Positions 9,019 through 18,197 of a stretch of DNA of 64,000 bases are shown piece after piece. The notes under the pieces were generated by a model. The model was not told the origin of the DNA and did no database searches. It saw nothing but the letters and a program-made list of their open reading frames with translations. The translations under genes and the position numbers were made by a program. Location of the stretch: NCBI RefSeq assembly GCF_937468385.1, contig NZ_CALBWS010000007.1, forward strand, positions 85,091-149,090, written 5' to 3'. Source of the DNA: Neobacillus rhizosphaerae. Its GTDB lineage: Bacteria; Bacillota; Bacilli; Bacillales; Cytobacillaceae. Position 1 is the first letter of the stretch; each line of letters begins with the position of its first letter.

Positions 9019-9829
9019 CTTCACCAAACCATTTCTCAGAGATTTTTTTGTAGGTACCATCATCAATCATATCTTTTAACGCTTTGTTAACAGCATCCAC
9101 AAGGGTCGCACTGTTTTTTCTAAACATAAAGCCACTGTGTGAAGCATCAGCTTCTGTTGCCACAATCTTAACTGGGGCATCTGGCTTGTGCTTTTTGTAA
9201 TCTAAAAAGGCAATTTTATCGTTGATTGTTACATCAACACGCTTAGTAGTGATCAGATCGACTGCTTGGGTAAATCCGTCTACACCAACAAGATTAGCGC
9301 CATACTTTTTTGCCATATCAGCATAATTACTTGTCAGTGATTGAGCGGATTTTAAGCCTTTGATGTCTTCAAATGCTTTTACTTTATCGTTGTCCTTAAG
9401 TGTGATAAGGACGCCTGCTGAAGTGATATATGGATCAGAGAAATCGTACTTTTCTTGTCGGTCTGGACGAATTCCCACCTGGTTAGCAATCATATCAAAA
9501 CGATTCGCATCAAGTCCGGCAAACAAAGAATCCCATTGCGTTTCCTTGAATTCAGCTTTCACCCCTAAACGCTTCGCAACCTCTTCGGCAATCTCGACAT
9601 CAAAGCCAGTTAGTTTTCCGCTGGCATCATGGAATGTAAACGGAGCATATGTACCTTCTGTTCCAATTAATATCTTTCCATCGGCTTTTACAGTTTTCAA
9701 TAAATCTGCAGACTGATTGGTTACGGATTTCTTGTTATCGTTAGTGGCTTTGTCACCGCTAGTGCCACAAGCTGAAAGAATTAACATAAAGCTCAATAAA
9801 AGTGCAAACATGACAGATAATTTTTTCAC
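9005..9829 (-). CDS. tcyA: Cystine-binding lipoprotein
   Basis: Extracellular solute-binding protein anchored as a lipoprotein: lipobox LILSACG with the modified Cys near residue 21. The body is a family 3 binding protein. The segments [48 protein letters not shown] and [11 protein letters not shown] closely match what I recall of B. subtilis TcyA (YckK), so L-cystine is the likely ligand. The start is GTG at 9829, with AGGAGG 8 nt upstream. First gene of its operon, behind the SigA promoter at 9873-9901. Confidence 0.88.
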   Translation of the reverse strand: MKKLSVMFALLLSFMLILSACGTSGDKATNDNKKSVTNQSADLLKTVKADGKILIGTEGTYAPFTFHDASGKLTGFDVEIAEEVAKRLGVKAEFKETQWDSLFAGLDANRFDMIANQVGIRPDRQEKYDFSDPYITSAGVLITLKDNDKVKAFEDIKGLKSAQSLTSNYADMAKKYGANLVGVDGFTQAVDLITTKRVDVTINDKIAFLDYKKHKPDAPVKIVATEADASHSGFMFRKNSATLVDAVNKALKDMIDDGTYKKISEKWFGEDVLK

Positions 9830-9872
9830 TCTTTAAACCTCCTAATTCCTATTGATTTTCTTGGATTTAATA

Positions 9873-9901
9873 ATCATATTACATCCCTTCTTTTCTGTCA
9901 A
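9873..9901 (-). promoter_or_regulatory. SigA promoter of tcyABC
   Basis: Minus strand: perfect -35 TTGACA (9901-9896), 17-nt spacer, -10 TATGAT (9878-9873). Transcription should begin near 9866, leaving a leader of under 40 nt, too short for a T-box or S-box. Confidence 0.8.
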
Positions 9902-9941
9902 AGAAAATAGAATTAAAATTATTTTACCCATTTATATAAAT

Positions 9942-9970
9942 AAAAACCTATCAGAGTATCCTGATAGGTT
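9942..9970 (-). terminator. nadE terminator
   Basis: Minus strand AACCTATCAG, 6-nt loop, CTGATAGGTT followed by TTTATTT, about 70 bp after the nadE stop codon. Confidence 0.85.
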
Positions 9971-10042
9971 CAGCAGATAATGTTTAATATTGTTGGATTC
10001 TACGCTTTTTCCCTGGCTTGGCAATTCCTCCACGTTCCAACA

Positions 10043-10864
10043 TTATTTCCACCATTTATCAAACAGCGTTGCGGGAAGCTGACGTTTATGTTCGGTGATG
10101 AGATACCGCTTTTCAATTTTCTCGGAGACCTCTTGGGAAACAGACATTCCTTCAAGATAATCGTCCAGTTCATCATAGGTAATACCCAATTCGGTTTCAT
10201 CGGCCTGGCCTGGTTTATGGTCGAGCAGGTCTGCAGTCGGCACCTTTAAATAGAGAGATTCCTCTGCACCAAGCACCTTTAACAAGGCTTTCCCCTGCCT
10301 TTTGGTCAGGCCTGTTAATGGAAGGAGATCTGCCCCTCCGTCACCATACTTTGTATAAAATCCTGTAACTGCTTCTGCTGCATGATCTGTACCGACCACA
10401 AGCAGCCCTTCCATGCCACCGACGGCATATTGGGCGATCATTCTCATTCTAGCCTTCACATTTCCTTTTTGATAATCGCTTAAACTGTCGACCTGGATGC
10501 TTGAATTATATTCCATTTGTACTTCATCAACAGCTGCCTTGATATTAAAAACCAATTCCCGGTCAGCACGGATAAAGTCCAAAGCTCTTTTGGCATCTTC
10601 CTCATCCTGTTGAACTCCATAGGGAAGACGAACGGCAATAAACAAAGCCTCGTTTCCCTCACTCCTCAGCTCCTCAACAGCAAGCTGCACCAACCGTCCG
10701 GCGAGAGTGGAATCCTGACCACCGCTGATTCCTAACACATACCCCTTTGCCTTTGTTTTCAACAAATAATTTTTCAAAAAGTCAATCCGCTTACGGATTT
10801 CCTCTTTCGGGTTGATGTTTGGTGTGACATGTAATTCTTTCATAATCTGTACTTGTAAACTCAT
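10043..10864 (-). CDS. nadE: NH3-dependent NAD+ synthetase
   Basis: Last step of NAD biosynthesis: deamido-NAD + ATP + ammonia to NAD. The 273-residue length equals the B. subtilis enzyme. The ATP-pyrophosphatase loop SGGQDST is at 47-53; further conserved stretches are [56 protein letters not shown] and the C-terminal [14 protein letters not shown]. There is no glutaminase domain, so it is the ammonia-dependent form. It is a single-gene unit with its own terminator. Confidence 0.97.
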   Translation of the reverse strand: MSLQVQIMKELHVTPNINPKEEIRKRIDFLKNYLLKTKAKGYVLGISGGQDSTLAGRLVQLAVEELRSEGNEALFIAVRLPYGVQQDEEDAKRALDFIRADRELVFNIKAAVDEVQMEYNSSIQVDSLSDYQKGNVKARMRMIAQYAVGGMEGLLVVGTDHAAEAVTGFYTKYGDGGADLLPLTGLTKRQGKALLKVLGAEESLYLKVPTADLLDHKPGQADETELGITYDELDDYLEGMSVSQEVSEKIEKRYLITEHKRQLPATLFDKWWK

Positions 10865-10974
10865 CCCATGGGCCTCCCAACTATAATCATTGATATCTGT
10901 ACTGTATCATAAATGTCTGTCATTCACTAAAATTTATCACGTATTAACGGGTAGGATGACCTCTGACTGAAGTA

Positions 10975-12048
10975 TCACATAATCATCTTATAAAGATCCT
11001 TCGAAACCTGATGGATATTTACTCTTTTGTCACGAACATTCAAGAGAATCGCCATGGTGGTTTTATTTTTAAAATAGACATGAAATGATTCCCAGCCGCC
11101 TACGATACCACGGCTATAAACTTTGTCATTTGCCACATAGAGGCCTAAACCATACTTTGACTTTGGCCCTGGAGTCAGCATTTCCTTTAAACTATCTTGG
11201 GAAACAAGTTTTCCATTCATTAACGCCTGATCGAAAGAGCACAAATCAAGGACAGTAGCATAAATATCGCCACACCCAAAAAGCACATCAGTCTTCAATT
11301 GCATAGCCGGAATCAATTGATTTCCGATCTTTAGATAGCCTGTTGAATAATGTGAGTCCGCTTGCTCCTCGGTAATAAAACCCGAATGTCGCATCGAGGC
11401 CTTATTAAATATATTCTTTTGAATATATTCATGCAGTGGTACCCCCGAAACCTTTTCGACAATAAACCCTAGGACCAAATAATTGATGTCATTATAATTC
11501 CATTGTGTCCCCGCTGGAAATCTAATCGTTTTTGTAGCCAACTTCTGCACTATTTCTACTGGTTTCTTGTTTCCTGTCTGCCAAAGGGGTGCTTGGATTC
11601 CAGACGTGTGGTTTAATAAATGGATGATTTTTATCTTCTTCCCATTTGGAAAGTCTGGAATATAAGTTGCAACAGAATCTTGAATCGTTAATTTCCGTTT
11701 ATCCTGAAGCTGCATAATACTAGCAGCGACGATCAACTTCGTAATGGATGCAATAGGATGGGCGGTTCCTGGTTGATTTTCGATTCGTTGGTTAAAATCT
11801 GCAAATCCCACACCCTCATGAAAAATTATTTCCTTCTCCTTTACAATAGCTACACTGCCATTAATATGGTTTGAATTTAAATAGGCTCTTATCTTTCGTT
11901 GAAAATTTGTTTCCTCCTGTTTATTTTCATAATAAGCGGAAACATCATGGTTGGGTTGTAGTAAATGTACATGGTTTTGGCAGCCTGCCGTACCGATGAA
12001 AATAGAAGTAAACCACAATAATATTTTATATTTCACAGCTAATCCCAT
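10975..12048 (-). CDS. Serine hydrolase, beta-lactamase class C family, lipoprotein
   Basis: Predicted extracellular penicillin-binding-protein-like serine hydrolase of 357 residues. The N-terminus has a signal segment and a likely lipobox (IGTAGC, Cys about 23). The nucleophile motif SITK lies in HPIASITKLIVAA; the YxN-like motif is NYNDINY; the region GVPLHEYIQKNIF is usual in this family. The substrate is unknown: such proteins may act on peptidoglycan peptides, D-amino-acid peptides or esters, and most do not confer beta-lactam resistance. AGAGGAAG precedes the ATG. Monocistronic. Confidence 0.82.
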   Translation of the reverse strand: MGLAVKYKILLWFTSIFIGTAGCQNHVHLLQPNHDVSAYYENKQEETNFQRKIRAYLNSNHINGSVAIVKEKEIIFHEGVGFADFNQRIENQPGTAHPIASITKLIVAASIMQLQDKRKLTIQDSVATYIPDFPNGKKIKIIHLLNHTSGIQAPLWQTGNKKPVEIVQKLATKTIRFPAGTQWNYNDINYLVLGFIVEKVSGVPLHEYIQKNIFNKASMRHSGFITEEQADSHYSTGYLKIGNQLIPAMQLKTDVLFGCGDIYATVLDLCSFDQALMNGKLVSQDSLKEMLTPGPKSKYGLGLYVANDKVYSRGIVGGWESFHVYFKNKTTMAILLNVRDKRVNIHQVSKDLYKMIM

Positions 12049-12259
12049 CTTCCTCTATTCCATTTGGCGATTCATGGGTTTATTATGGATGAATAAACAG
12101 TGATTTACTCCATCTTCGTTGCTTCAAAGAGAATTTTCGTTTTATTTTCCGGTAAACTAGTTATGATATCATTAATAATGGAGATTTATCACTGTATCAA
12201 GTTTGATTATATTTTTAATATGAACCACAAATGAGTAACAGATTGTTGGAGGGATTTTG

Positions 12260-12772
12260 ATGGAAGCAAAAACTTGTAATGAATCAAGAGTAGTGAGAAC
12301 CAGCAGGATTTTTCCTAACGATGTCAATAACCATCATACATTGTTTGGCGGAAAGCTGATGAGTGATGTTGACATGCTTGCCTCTATTTCGGCGACCAGG
12401 CATTGCCGGAGGGAGTGTGTCACCGCATCGACTGACTCGGTTGATTTTCTTAGCCCGATTACACCAAAGGATTCCGTCTGTTTCGAATCCTTCGTTACTT
12501 GGACCGGCACCTCTTCCATAGAAGTGTTTGTAAAAATTATTGCCGAAAATCTCATTTCTGGTGATCGAAAAATTGCTGCAACTGCTTTTTTGACCTTTGT
12601 TGCCCTAGATGACAATGGGAAACCTACTGCAGTCCCTAAGATTATTCCGGAAACGGAAGAGGAAAAAAAGCTTTATGAAACTGGACACGAACGGGCCGAA
12701 AAGCGGAAACAGCACAGGAAAAACAGTAAAGAATTGGCGAGTTATTTTACCACGAGTAAACCATGGGAATAA
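12260..12772 (+). CDS. Acyl-CoA thioesterase, hotdog fold (YkhA-like)
   Basis: Cytoplasmic acyl-CoA hydrolase of 170 residues. The hotdog core motif is visible as NHHTLFGGKLMSDVDMLASISATRHC followed by VTASTDSVDFLSPI, the cytosolic long-chain acyl-CoA thioesterase signature. ATG at 12260 is preferred to the overlapping TTG at 12257 because of GGAGGG at 12248-12253. The tail is charged (EKRKQHRKNSKE). Single gene with its own terminator; acyl-CoA turnover is the likely role. Confidence 0.9.
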   Translation: MEAKTCNESRVVRTSRIFPNDVNNHHTLFGGKLMSDVDMLASISATRHCRRECVTASTDSVDFLSPITPKDSVCFESFVTWTGTSSIEVFVKIIAENLISGDRKIAATAFLTFVALDDNGKPTAVPKIIPETEEEKKLYETGHERAEKRKQHRKNSKELASYFTTSKPWE

Positions 12773-12773
12773 G

Positions 12774-12802
12774 AAAAGGTTCGCTGAATTAGCGAACCTT
12801 TC
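12774..12802. terminator. Bidirectional terminator
   Basis: AAAGGTTCGCT, loop GAATT, AGCGAACCTTT between the convergent thioesterase and DUF3231 genes. Confidence 0.85.
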
Positions 12803-12806
12803 CCTA

Positions 12807-13802
12807 TTAATTCTGAAGTTTTCTTCTATCTGGAGCATGCGGTGGCTTTAGCATCCAACCGCGCTCCACCATCATCTCAAAGCCCTTGGCGGAATAAAGT
12901 AAAATTTCAAGGATGTACTTTTCATAATAAACAGCTAAATCCGTTCGCATTGACAATGACAACGCATGTCCTATTAAAGTAACATCAATGCTGTTCAAGG
13001 AGTGGAACAATGTAACAATAAGCCGATTTGAAAACGGTGAGACCGTTGAATCCGTTACATCCAAACTGACACACACGTTCCCTAACAGCTCCTCCCTCAT
13101 AAGGATATCATTAAAGGTGTTAATTTGTTTTTCAGAAATTTTCTTACCTTCAGCGATATAATCATGAATTTCTTTATCCTTGACTACTTGAAGTAAGCCC
13201 ATACATAGTAAGATTGAAAAATAATTCCGCTCAGTGTTAAAAAAGACTTCCGTAATTTCAGCTACATTTAACGGTCTTTTTTTCCAAAATCCACTAATAT
13301 AGGATGGTTTTTCAACATACTCAACTTGATCCGGATAGGGAATCAATGGCGGCCGGTCATAGACTCCCTTCTCAAGCATTAAGGTTGTTGCTTGCTGATA
13401 TAACATCGTCGTTTGTTGGAGCATCGTCACAAAAAAATCCATCACATCTTTACGGGCTGTATTCACTGTAATAAAACTAGTGTTAACCATGCCCATTCTG
13501 CTCATAGAGTAGACAAAGCTTAAACCAAACATATCATAAAATAATGGCGGTGCTGTCAAATTTAAGTCTTTTTCCGAGAACCCATCGGGTATAGGGATAC
13601 CCTCATCCTTAAAAATACTCGTAATCTGGGCAACATGTCCTTTAGATATCTCATAGGCTTTCTGCAAAATTCCCTTTATTTGTTCATCTTGATTGTGATG
13701 CAGGAAATAGGTTAATAAACAAACAGCCATATTCTCCTGAAGGTAGGCAGCCCATAATCCGCCGATTTCCGAACTGGTTAACCTTATGCTATGCCCACCC
13801 AT
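12807..13802 (-). CDS. DUF3231 family protein
   Basis: Protein of 331 residues of a Bacillales family without known function. It seems to have two related helical halves: the first begins LTSSEIGGLWAAYLQENMAVCLLTYFLHH and the second, near residue 185, NVAEITEVFFNTERNYFSILLCMGLLQVV; each half ends in a GHA/SKGH-like helix. The arrangement suggests a duplicated four-helix bundle. The start ATG has AGGAGG upstream. Monocistronic. A shorter member of the same family is cut by the right end of this window. Sporulation association is often assumed for the family, but nothing here shows it. Confidence 0.78.
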   Translation of the reverse strand: MGGHSIRLTSSEIGGLWAAYLQENMAVCLLTYFLHHNQDEQIKGILQKAYEISKGHVAQITSIFKDEGIPIPDGFSEKDLNLTAPPLFYDMFGLSFVYSMSRMGMVNTSFITVNTARKDVMDFFVTMLQQTTMLYQQATTLMLEKGVYDRPPLIPYPDQVEYVEKPSYISGFWKKRPLNVAEITEVFFNTERNYFSILLCMGLLQVVKDKEIHDYIAEGKKISEKQINTFNDILMREELLGNVCVSLDVTDSTVSPFSNRLIVTLFHSLNSIDVTLIGHALSLSMRTDLAVYYEKYILEILLYSAKGFEMMVERGWMLKPPHAPDRRKLQN

Positions 13803-13883
13803 TTTGCAGTCCTCCTAAAAAAGTACTTTACGAATAGATTCCCAATCGACAAGCTTTTTTATTCGTCCTTCCCAAGACCTTAC

Positions 13884-14858
13884 CTATTCCTTAGTTGATT
13901 CATTACTGGGCCGCCAAGTCATTACACCATCTTCTTCATCAAACTCAATCGTGACATCGACGACGCCTTTTTCTGCCAATATTTTTTCCTCTAATCGGTC
14001 TTTAATATCATCGGCCGCTGCTACTGTCATTTTAGGATCTACCTCAATCTCCACTTCAACATGCAGGTCCTCACCCTCTTTAATTACGGTAATTCCTTGA
14101 ATATCCAAAACATCTGGATCGGCCATAACAAGAGCACCAATCTTATCTTCCATTTCTTCATCAGCTTGTCCAATAACTCCTGCGGCATTGTCCAAAAAGA
14201 CCTTGCCAACGACAAAAAACATCATGGCACCAATCAGTATCGAGGCGATTCCTTCTAGTTGATGGAACTTCGTGAAATAGGAAATAACCACGGCAATAAT
14301 CGCTACCAAACCGCCAATCGTTGCCACGAGGTCTTCCATGAAGACAAGCTTCGTTGCCGGTTTCGCTCTTCCTAGATTAGCAAAGCTTTTAACAAACACA
14401 TTAGGGCCGCTTGCCTCTATTTCGAGATCATGCAATATTTCTTTCATTGCTTTAAAAAGCACTAAGGATTCAAGGATCGTGGAAATCCCTAATACAAGGA
14501 TATTGATGATAAAACCGTCGGATGCGGTCGGATGGACAACATGATGCCAGCCTTCACGAATCGTTTCAAACGCCATAATACCGACGATTAACACAGCCCC
14601 TAAAAGAACAAGGTTAACTAAGCGGCCAAACCCATTTGGGAATTTTTCCGTCGGTGCCTTTTTACTTAAGGCAGAACCGACAAACACAAAAAACTGATTT
14701 GCTGCATCGCCAAGACTGTGCATCGTTTCCGCAAACATGGCGACATTGCCTGTATACATAAAGGCCACACCTTTAATAATTGAAATAATCGAATTAATAA
14801 TTGCGGCGAGCATCGCCGATTTATTGCCGCGTTTTAAAAGCCGTAGTATTTCTCCCAT
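13884..14858 (-). CDS. Cation diffusion facilitator (CDF) transporter
   Basis: Divalent metal efflux protein of 324 residues with six membrane helices and a cytoplasmic C-terminal domain. The metal-site motif is recognisable in helix II as FAETMHSLGDAANQ; a second acidic/His motif occurs as MEDLVATIGG in helix V. The C-terminal domain carries the HVEVEIEVDP and IEFDEEDGV strands. Zinc, iron or manganese are all possible. The start is ATG 14858 with AGAGGAT upstream; the longer frame to 14894 has no site. Confidence 0.9.
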   Translation of the reverse strand: MGEILRLLKRGNKSAMLAAIINSIISIIKGVAFMYTGNVAMFAETMHSLGDAANQFFVFVGSALSKKAPTEKFPNGFGRLVNLVLLGAVLIVGIMAFETIREGWHHVVHPTASDGFIINILVLGISTILESLVLFKAMKEILHDLEIEASGPNVFVKSFANLGRAKPATKLVFMEDLVATIGGLVAIIAVVISYFTKFHQLEGIASILIGAMMFFVVGKVFLDNAAGVIGQADEEMEDKIGALVMADPDVLDIQGITVIKEGEDLHVEVEIEVDPKMTVAAADDIKDRLEEKILAEKGVVDVTIEFDEEDGVMTWRPSNESTKE

Positions 14859-14933
14859 CGTATCCTCTTTTCTGTTATTAAAATAAGCAGTCATTGATAT
14901 TTTCTAAACTACCCTATTTCTTAAAAATAAGAT

Positions 14934-14960
14934 AAACCCCCGTGCCTGAGAGTCGGGGGT
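14934..14960 (-). terminator. Terminator of the small gene at 14970
   Basis: Minus strand ACCCCCGA, loop, CGGGGGTTTATCTTATTTTT. The stem is GC-rich with a T-rich tail and lies 10 bp after the stop codon. Confidence 0.8.
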
Positions 14961-14969
14961 CTGGTCTAT

Positions 14970-15203
14970 TTACAGGTTATTCAGCACCATATTTAACCGG
15001 TTTGTTCGTTCACTTTTTTCTTCCTCAGTGGCCAAATCATATTTTTTCAATAAATGAAAGACTTCATTTAAGATTTCCTGTGTATGCTCTTTGGCAAAAA
15101 ACTGATCAAATAATGGCTTCATTTCCTCTGGAAAAAAGGCTGTCTGCGATTCATATTTACTTTTAACATCTTCCTGTGAATGATTAATCTTACATTCGCT
15201 CAT
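14970..15203 (-). CDS. Small acidic protein of unknown function
   Basis: A protein of 77 residues that I do not recognise. It is predicted to be mostly helical and charged, without membrane segment or signal (MKPLFDQFFAKEHTQEILNEVFHLLKKYDLATEEEKSERTNRL region). The start is ATG 15203 with a very good AAGGAGGAG site 6 nt upstream; the frame stays open to 15326 but that part is the structured repeat. Clear SD and a dedicated terminator support it as a real gene. Confidence 0.75.
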   Translation of the reverse strand: MSECKINHSQEDVKSKYESQTAFFPEEMKPLFDQFFAKEHTQEILNEVFHLLKKYDLATEEEKSERTNRLNMVLNNL

Positions 15204-15258
15204 GGATACTCCTCCTTGTCTATGTATACCGATAGCATAACAGATTTCAGCTAAAATA

Positions 15259-15405
15259 AGAAAAGCGCAAGGCGCCCGCCTATCGGCGTATGGACTGGAG
15301 CGCTTCGACTGAGATAAAGGAAACACGGTGAGCGGAGCGAACCGATGTTGACTTATCGTAGGAGAAGAGCGAAGTACACTAGCCGATGGCGCCTGGAGCT
15401 GGACA
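15259..15405. repeat. Structured intergenic repeat element
   Basis: About 150 bp of higher GC than the surroundings. The ends pair: AGGCGCC (15270-15276) with GGCGCCT (15388-15394) and ATCGGC (15282-15287) with GCCGAT (15382-15387). Inside, GATAA/TTATC and CTTCG/CGAAG can extend the fold. The look is that of the dispersed palindromic repeats found in Bacillus intergenic regions; copy number in this genome cannot be seen here. Confidence 0.6.
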
Positions 15406-15441
15406 TTTCTCGAAGTCCAATGTTATCAATTTTTATATTAC

Positions 15442-15464
15442 AAAAAGCCCTAAATGGGCTTTTT
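15442..15464 (-). terminator. Terminator of the AI-2E family gene
   Basis: AAAAAGCCC, loop TAAAT, GGGCTTTTT. On the minus strand it follows the stop codon at 15467 within a few bases. Confidence 0.85.
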
Positions 15465-15466
15465 GG

Positions 15467-16474
15467 TTAAACCTTTTTACTCTCTGTTACCTCTAAGACA
15501 TCCAATAAGAAAACAAATACTGGAATCCCAATAATTAGCCCCCAGACACCAAAGAAATGCTCAGAGAAAATCAACACAATAAACGTATAAAACACAGGCA
15601 AATTTGTTTTAGAACTCATCAGATTTGGGTTTAAAATATATGCCTCGATTCCATGAATGATGGCAATCGCAATCGCGATATACAGAACCTTTATCATTCC
15701 ACCAATACTATAGGCGATAATCACCAGTGGTATTAAGGAAATAATCACACCGGCAACAGGAATCAGTCCCAAAATGAAAATCATAATCGATAAACCGCCC
15801 AGCTGTGGGAAGTTCAGTATCCACAAGGAAATCGTTGTTAAAACACAGTTCACAACAGCAATTATTAATTGTGCCTCAATCACTTTACCAAACGTGCTGA
15901 CGAATTTTTTGGCAAAGAATTCAATTTCAACATAAATTGAAGCAACTTTACTCGTTTTAAATTTCTTCGTGAATTCAATTAAACGTGGTTTTTCCAACAA
16001 GAAGAACAGACTTAGTAACAGGGCTAATAATGTTTGCAGCCCAATTTTACTAATATCGGTAAAATATTTTAATAAAAAGGTAAAACCTTGTTCTAAATAA
16101 CTGGAAATTTTTATTTCTTCAATTCGTTTAACGATATAATTTAACACAGCATTATCATGCTTTGCTGTATAAAAAGTAGTCAGTTGCTTTATCAAAGCGG
16201 TAATTTCACCGACAATCATCGGCAAATACATAATCAAGCCATATGAAAGCAGTCCAACAATACATGCATAGGAAATGACGACAATGAGCTTACGGTTCAG
16301 AGGTATTTTACCTTCAATGAATTGGACTAACCGGTCCATTAAAAAGGCAAAAATGAACGTCAATAAAATTAAATTAATCATGCTTTTCATCGCATAAATA
16401 GCGAGTGCAATGACGACAAAAATGGATATTCTCTTGAAACTACTGCTGTGCAAAAGTTTATTTATCATTGGCAA
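15467..16474 (-). CDS. AI-2E family transporter (YdbI/PerM-like)
   Basis: Polytopic membrane protein of 335 residues in the AI-2E/PerM family. Paired N-terminal helices (12-45), a long central soluble-looking segment (about 80-140), then a cluster of helices with the family-typical GLSIMIFILGLIPVAGVIIS and HGIEAYILNPNLMSSKTNLPVF motifs. Family members have been linked to export of autoinducer-2 or Na+/H+ exchange; the substrate here is open. The start is uncertain: TTG at 16474 has GGGG at 7 nt; ATG at 16468 is 13 nt from it. Confidence 0.85.
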   Translation of the reverse strand: MPMINKLLHSSSFKRISIFVVIALAIYAMKSMINLILLTFIFAFLMDRLVQFIEGKIPLNRKLIVVISYACIVGLLSYGLIMYLPMIVGEITALIKQLTTFYTAKHDNAVLNYIVKRIEEIKISSYLEQGFTFLLKYFTDISKIGLQTLLALLLSLFFLLEKPRLIEFTKKFKTSKVASIYVEIEFFAKKFVSTFGKVIEAQLIIAVVNCVLTTISLWILNFPQLGGLSIMIFILGLIPVAGVIISLIPLVIIAYSIGGMIKVLYIAIAIAIIHGIEAYILNPNLMSSKTNLPVFYTFIVLIFSEHFFGVWGLIIGIPVFVFLLDVLEVTESKKV

Positions 16475-16562
16475 TTATCGAACCCCATCATTTTTACTGT
16501 GAATCATCTGTTAATCGTAGATTTATTATATCAAATCGGCACGTATTTTGTCCTTTTAAAAG

Positions 16563-17573
16563 CTATCTTACACTAAATTGGTAAGGTGTCATGGAGCTGT
16601 CGATGGCTTTACATTCAAAGCCCTGTTTACTTAAATAGTCAAGCAACGCAGGCAAGTGGGCAAGTGTTTCCTTTCTTTCGTGTAAAAGGATGACGATTGG
16701 TCCATTATGGTTGGCCATTCGATTTAACTGCTCAATGACGCTATTGACATACCGTGCATCTTTATAATACCAGTCTTTACTGTCAATATTCCAATCCCAC
16801 ATTAAATACCCATTATCATTAACTGCTTTGCGATATTCCGCAGACATATGCGGAATGCTGCCGTATGGGGTTCTCATGATATAAGAATCGATACCAGAGA
16901 TTTCCTTTAATGTATTCCGGTTTTGGGTTAATTCCGAGATAACAGAATCGGCAGATGCATAAAACTTTTTCACATTATGTGATACGCTATGAAGGCCAAC
17001 CGTCTCTCCGCTTGAAACCATCAATTTTACCGAATTAGGATAACTCCTGATATTCCCGTCAATCATAAAGAATGTTGCCTTGTAATGGTATTTTTCTAGA
17101 AGTGCAATGATTTCACCGGAAAATGTTGCGGGGCCATCATCAAATGTTAAATAAACTGTCTTATGGTTTCCCTCTGGTGGTGTATTATTTTGCTCTGGCT
17201 GAGTTGCATTGGATTCCTTTGTCGGTGTTTGAGGAGTTCCTGTTTCCTTTGTGACAGGTTGTGCCACTTCAGTCTCAGGAGTAGTAGTTTCTGGCACTTG
17301 GTCTTGCTTATTTCTCCAAATTATCTCTTTATCTTGTTGCTTTTGAATCCATTCTTTTTCAAACATTGCATCCTTTGTGTTGCTTACAATCGATTCTGGT
17401 GCTGGACCTTTAGCAATCGCCCGATTAATATGTTCATTTTTTGGGTGATTACTAGATTCGCCTACAGCTTTTGCTTGAAAATAATTACTTACAAATATCC
17501 CTGCAAACAAGAACCCAATCGCAATAATGACAATTAATGTTCCTCTTCTCCAACCGCCTTTAAGATACCCCAT
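16563..17573 (-). CDS. Polysaccharide deacetylase (NodB domain)
   Basis: Secreted or membrane-anchored de-N-acetylase acting on peptidoglycan or another GlcNAc polymer. The 336-residue protein has an N-terminal anchor (about 12-34), a Pro/Thr/Glu-rich linker (about 80-135), and a NodB domain. Motif 1 TFDDGPATFS provides the catalytic base and metal Asp, motif 2 HSVSH the two metal His, motif 3 RTPYGS, motif 4 WDWNIDSKDW, motif 5 ILLHE. All catalytic residues are present. ATG 17573 has GAGGGAT upstream. Likely role: wall modification, possibly lysozyme tolerance. Confidence 0.93.
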   Translation of the reverse strand: MGYLKGGWRRGTLIVIIAIGFLFAGIFVSNYFQAKAVGESSNHPKNEHINRAIAKGPAPESIVSNTKDAMFEKEWIQKQQDKEIIWRNKQDQVPETTTPETEVAQPVTKETGTPQTPTKESNATQPEQNNTPPEGNHKTVYLTFDDGPATFSGEIIALLEKYHYKATFFMIDGNIRSYPNSVKLMVSSGETVGLHSVSHNVKKFYASADSVISELTQNRNTLKEISGIDSYIMRTPYGSIPHMSAEYRKAVNDNGYLMWDWNIDSKDWYYKDARYVNSVIEQLNRMANHNGPIVILLHERKETLAHLPALLDYLSKQGFECKAIDSSMTPYQFSVR

Positions 17574-17911
17574 GATTCCTATCCCTCTTTGATGGTTTTT
17601 TTTCTTACTTTATTATAGACGAAACTTCGCACGAAATGTTTCTATTCTATTAAAAATATTACAATTCTATTAAAAAATTAGTGAGGATAGTAGAAATATA
17701 GCTAAGAATGTCGTCCATTCTATATTTAGCTTTTTTCATGAGTATCTCTAATATCCATAATAACTTAAAAATGGAAATAACGGGTGAAATATAATCATAA
17801 ATTTACAAAAGAGAGACAGGCAAATTTTGTACGACACTGACATACATATCATTGAACAAGATTTTCCGATAAGGTTGGATTCTTCTGATTATTCGCGATG
17901 GAGGTGATTTC
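17574..17911. other. Intergenic region between divergent genes
   Basis: About 340 bp, AT-rich. A hairpin AGCTAAGAATG / CATTCTATATTTAGCT with an asymmetric bulge and TTTTTT lies at 17699-17738. No gene is read on the + strand before it, so its purpose is unclear. Nothing else was recognised. Confidence 0.5.
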
Positions 17912-18133
17912 GTGTCAGGTGGGCTAAAAGCTCTGCTTTACATTGTATCATTTTTTATTCCTGTTGTTGGAATTATTTTGGGAATTATTTGGATGAATGA
18001 TCAGGATCTAGAAAAGAAAGCAATCGGGAAAACCTGTTTAATTGTTGGTATTGTCTCTATTGTTCTAAGCTGTATCTGCTGGTTTGCTGCTTCGGTGTTT
18101 TCGATTGGGCCAGCGTTTTTGTCGGGGTATTAA
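17912..18133 (+). CDS. Small two-helix membrane protein
   Basis: Protein of 73 residues with two membrane helices (about 5-25 and 39-65) separated by a short charged loop DQDLEKKAIGKT. GTG start at 17912 after GGAGGTGATTTC, an excellent ribosome binding site. I do not know the family with certainty; small DUF4190-like membrane proteins look alike. Single gene with a terminator. Confidence 0.8.
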   Translation: MSGGLKALLYIVSFFIPVVGIILGIIWMNDQDLEKKAIGKTCLIVGIVSIVLSCICWFAASVFSIGPAFLSGY

Positions 18134-18145
18134 TTAGAAACGAAG

Positions 18146-18184
18146 AATAACCCAACTCATTACACCAGGATTGGGTTATTTCTA
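18146..18184 (+). terminator. Terminator after the small membrane protein gene
   Basis: AATAACCCAA, 15-nt loop, TTGGGTTATT then TCTAAT. The T-run is poor. Confidence 0.6.
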
Positions 18185-18197
18185 ATAGGAGTGATCA

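Noticed and set aside
9830..9941. T-box or S-box leader before tcyA
   Set aside because: The SigA promoter at 9873-9901 leaves under 40 nt of leader.
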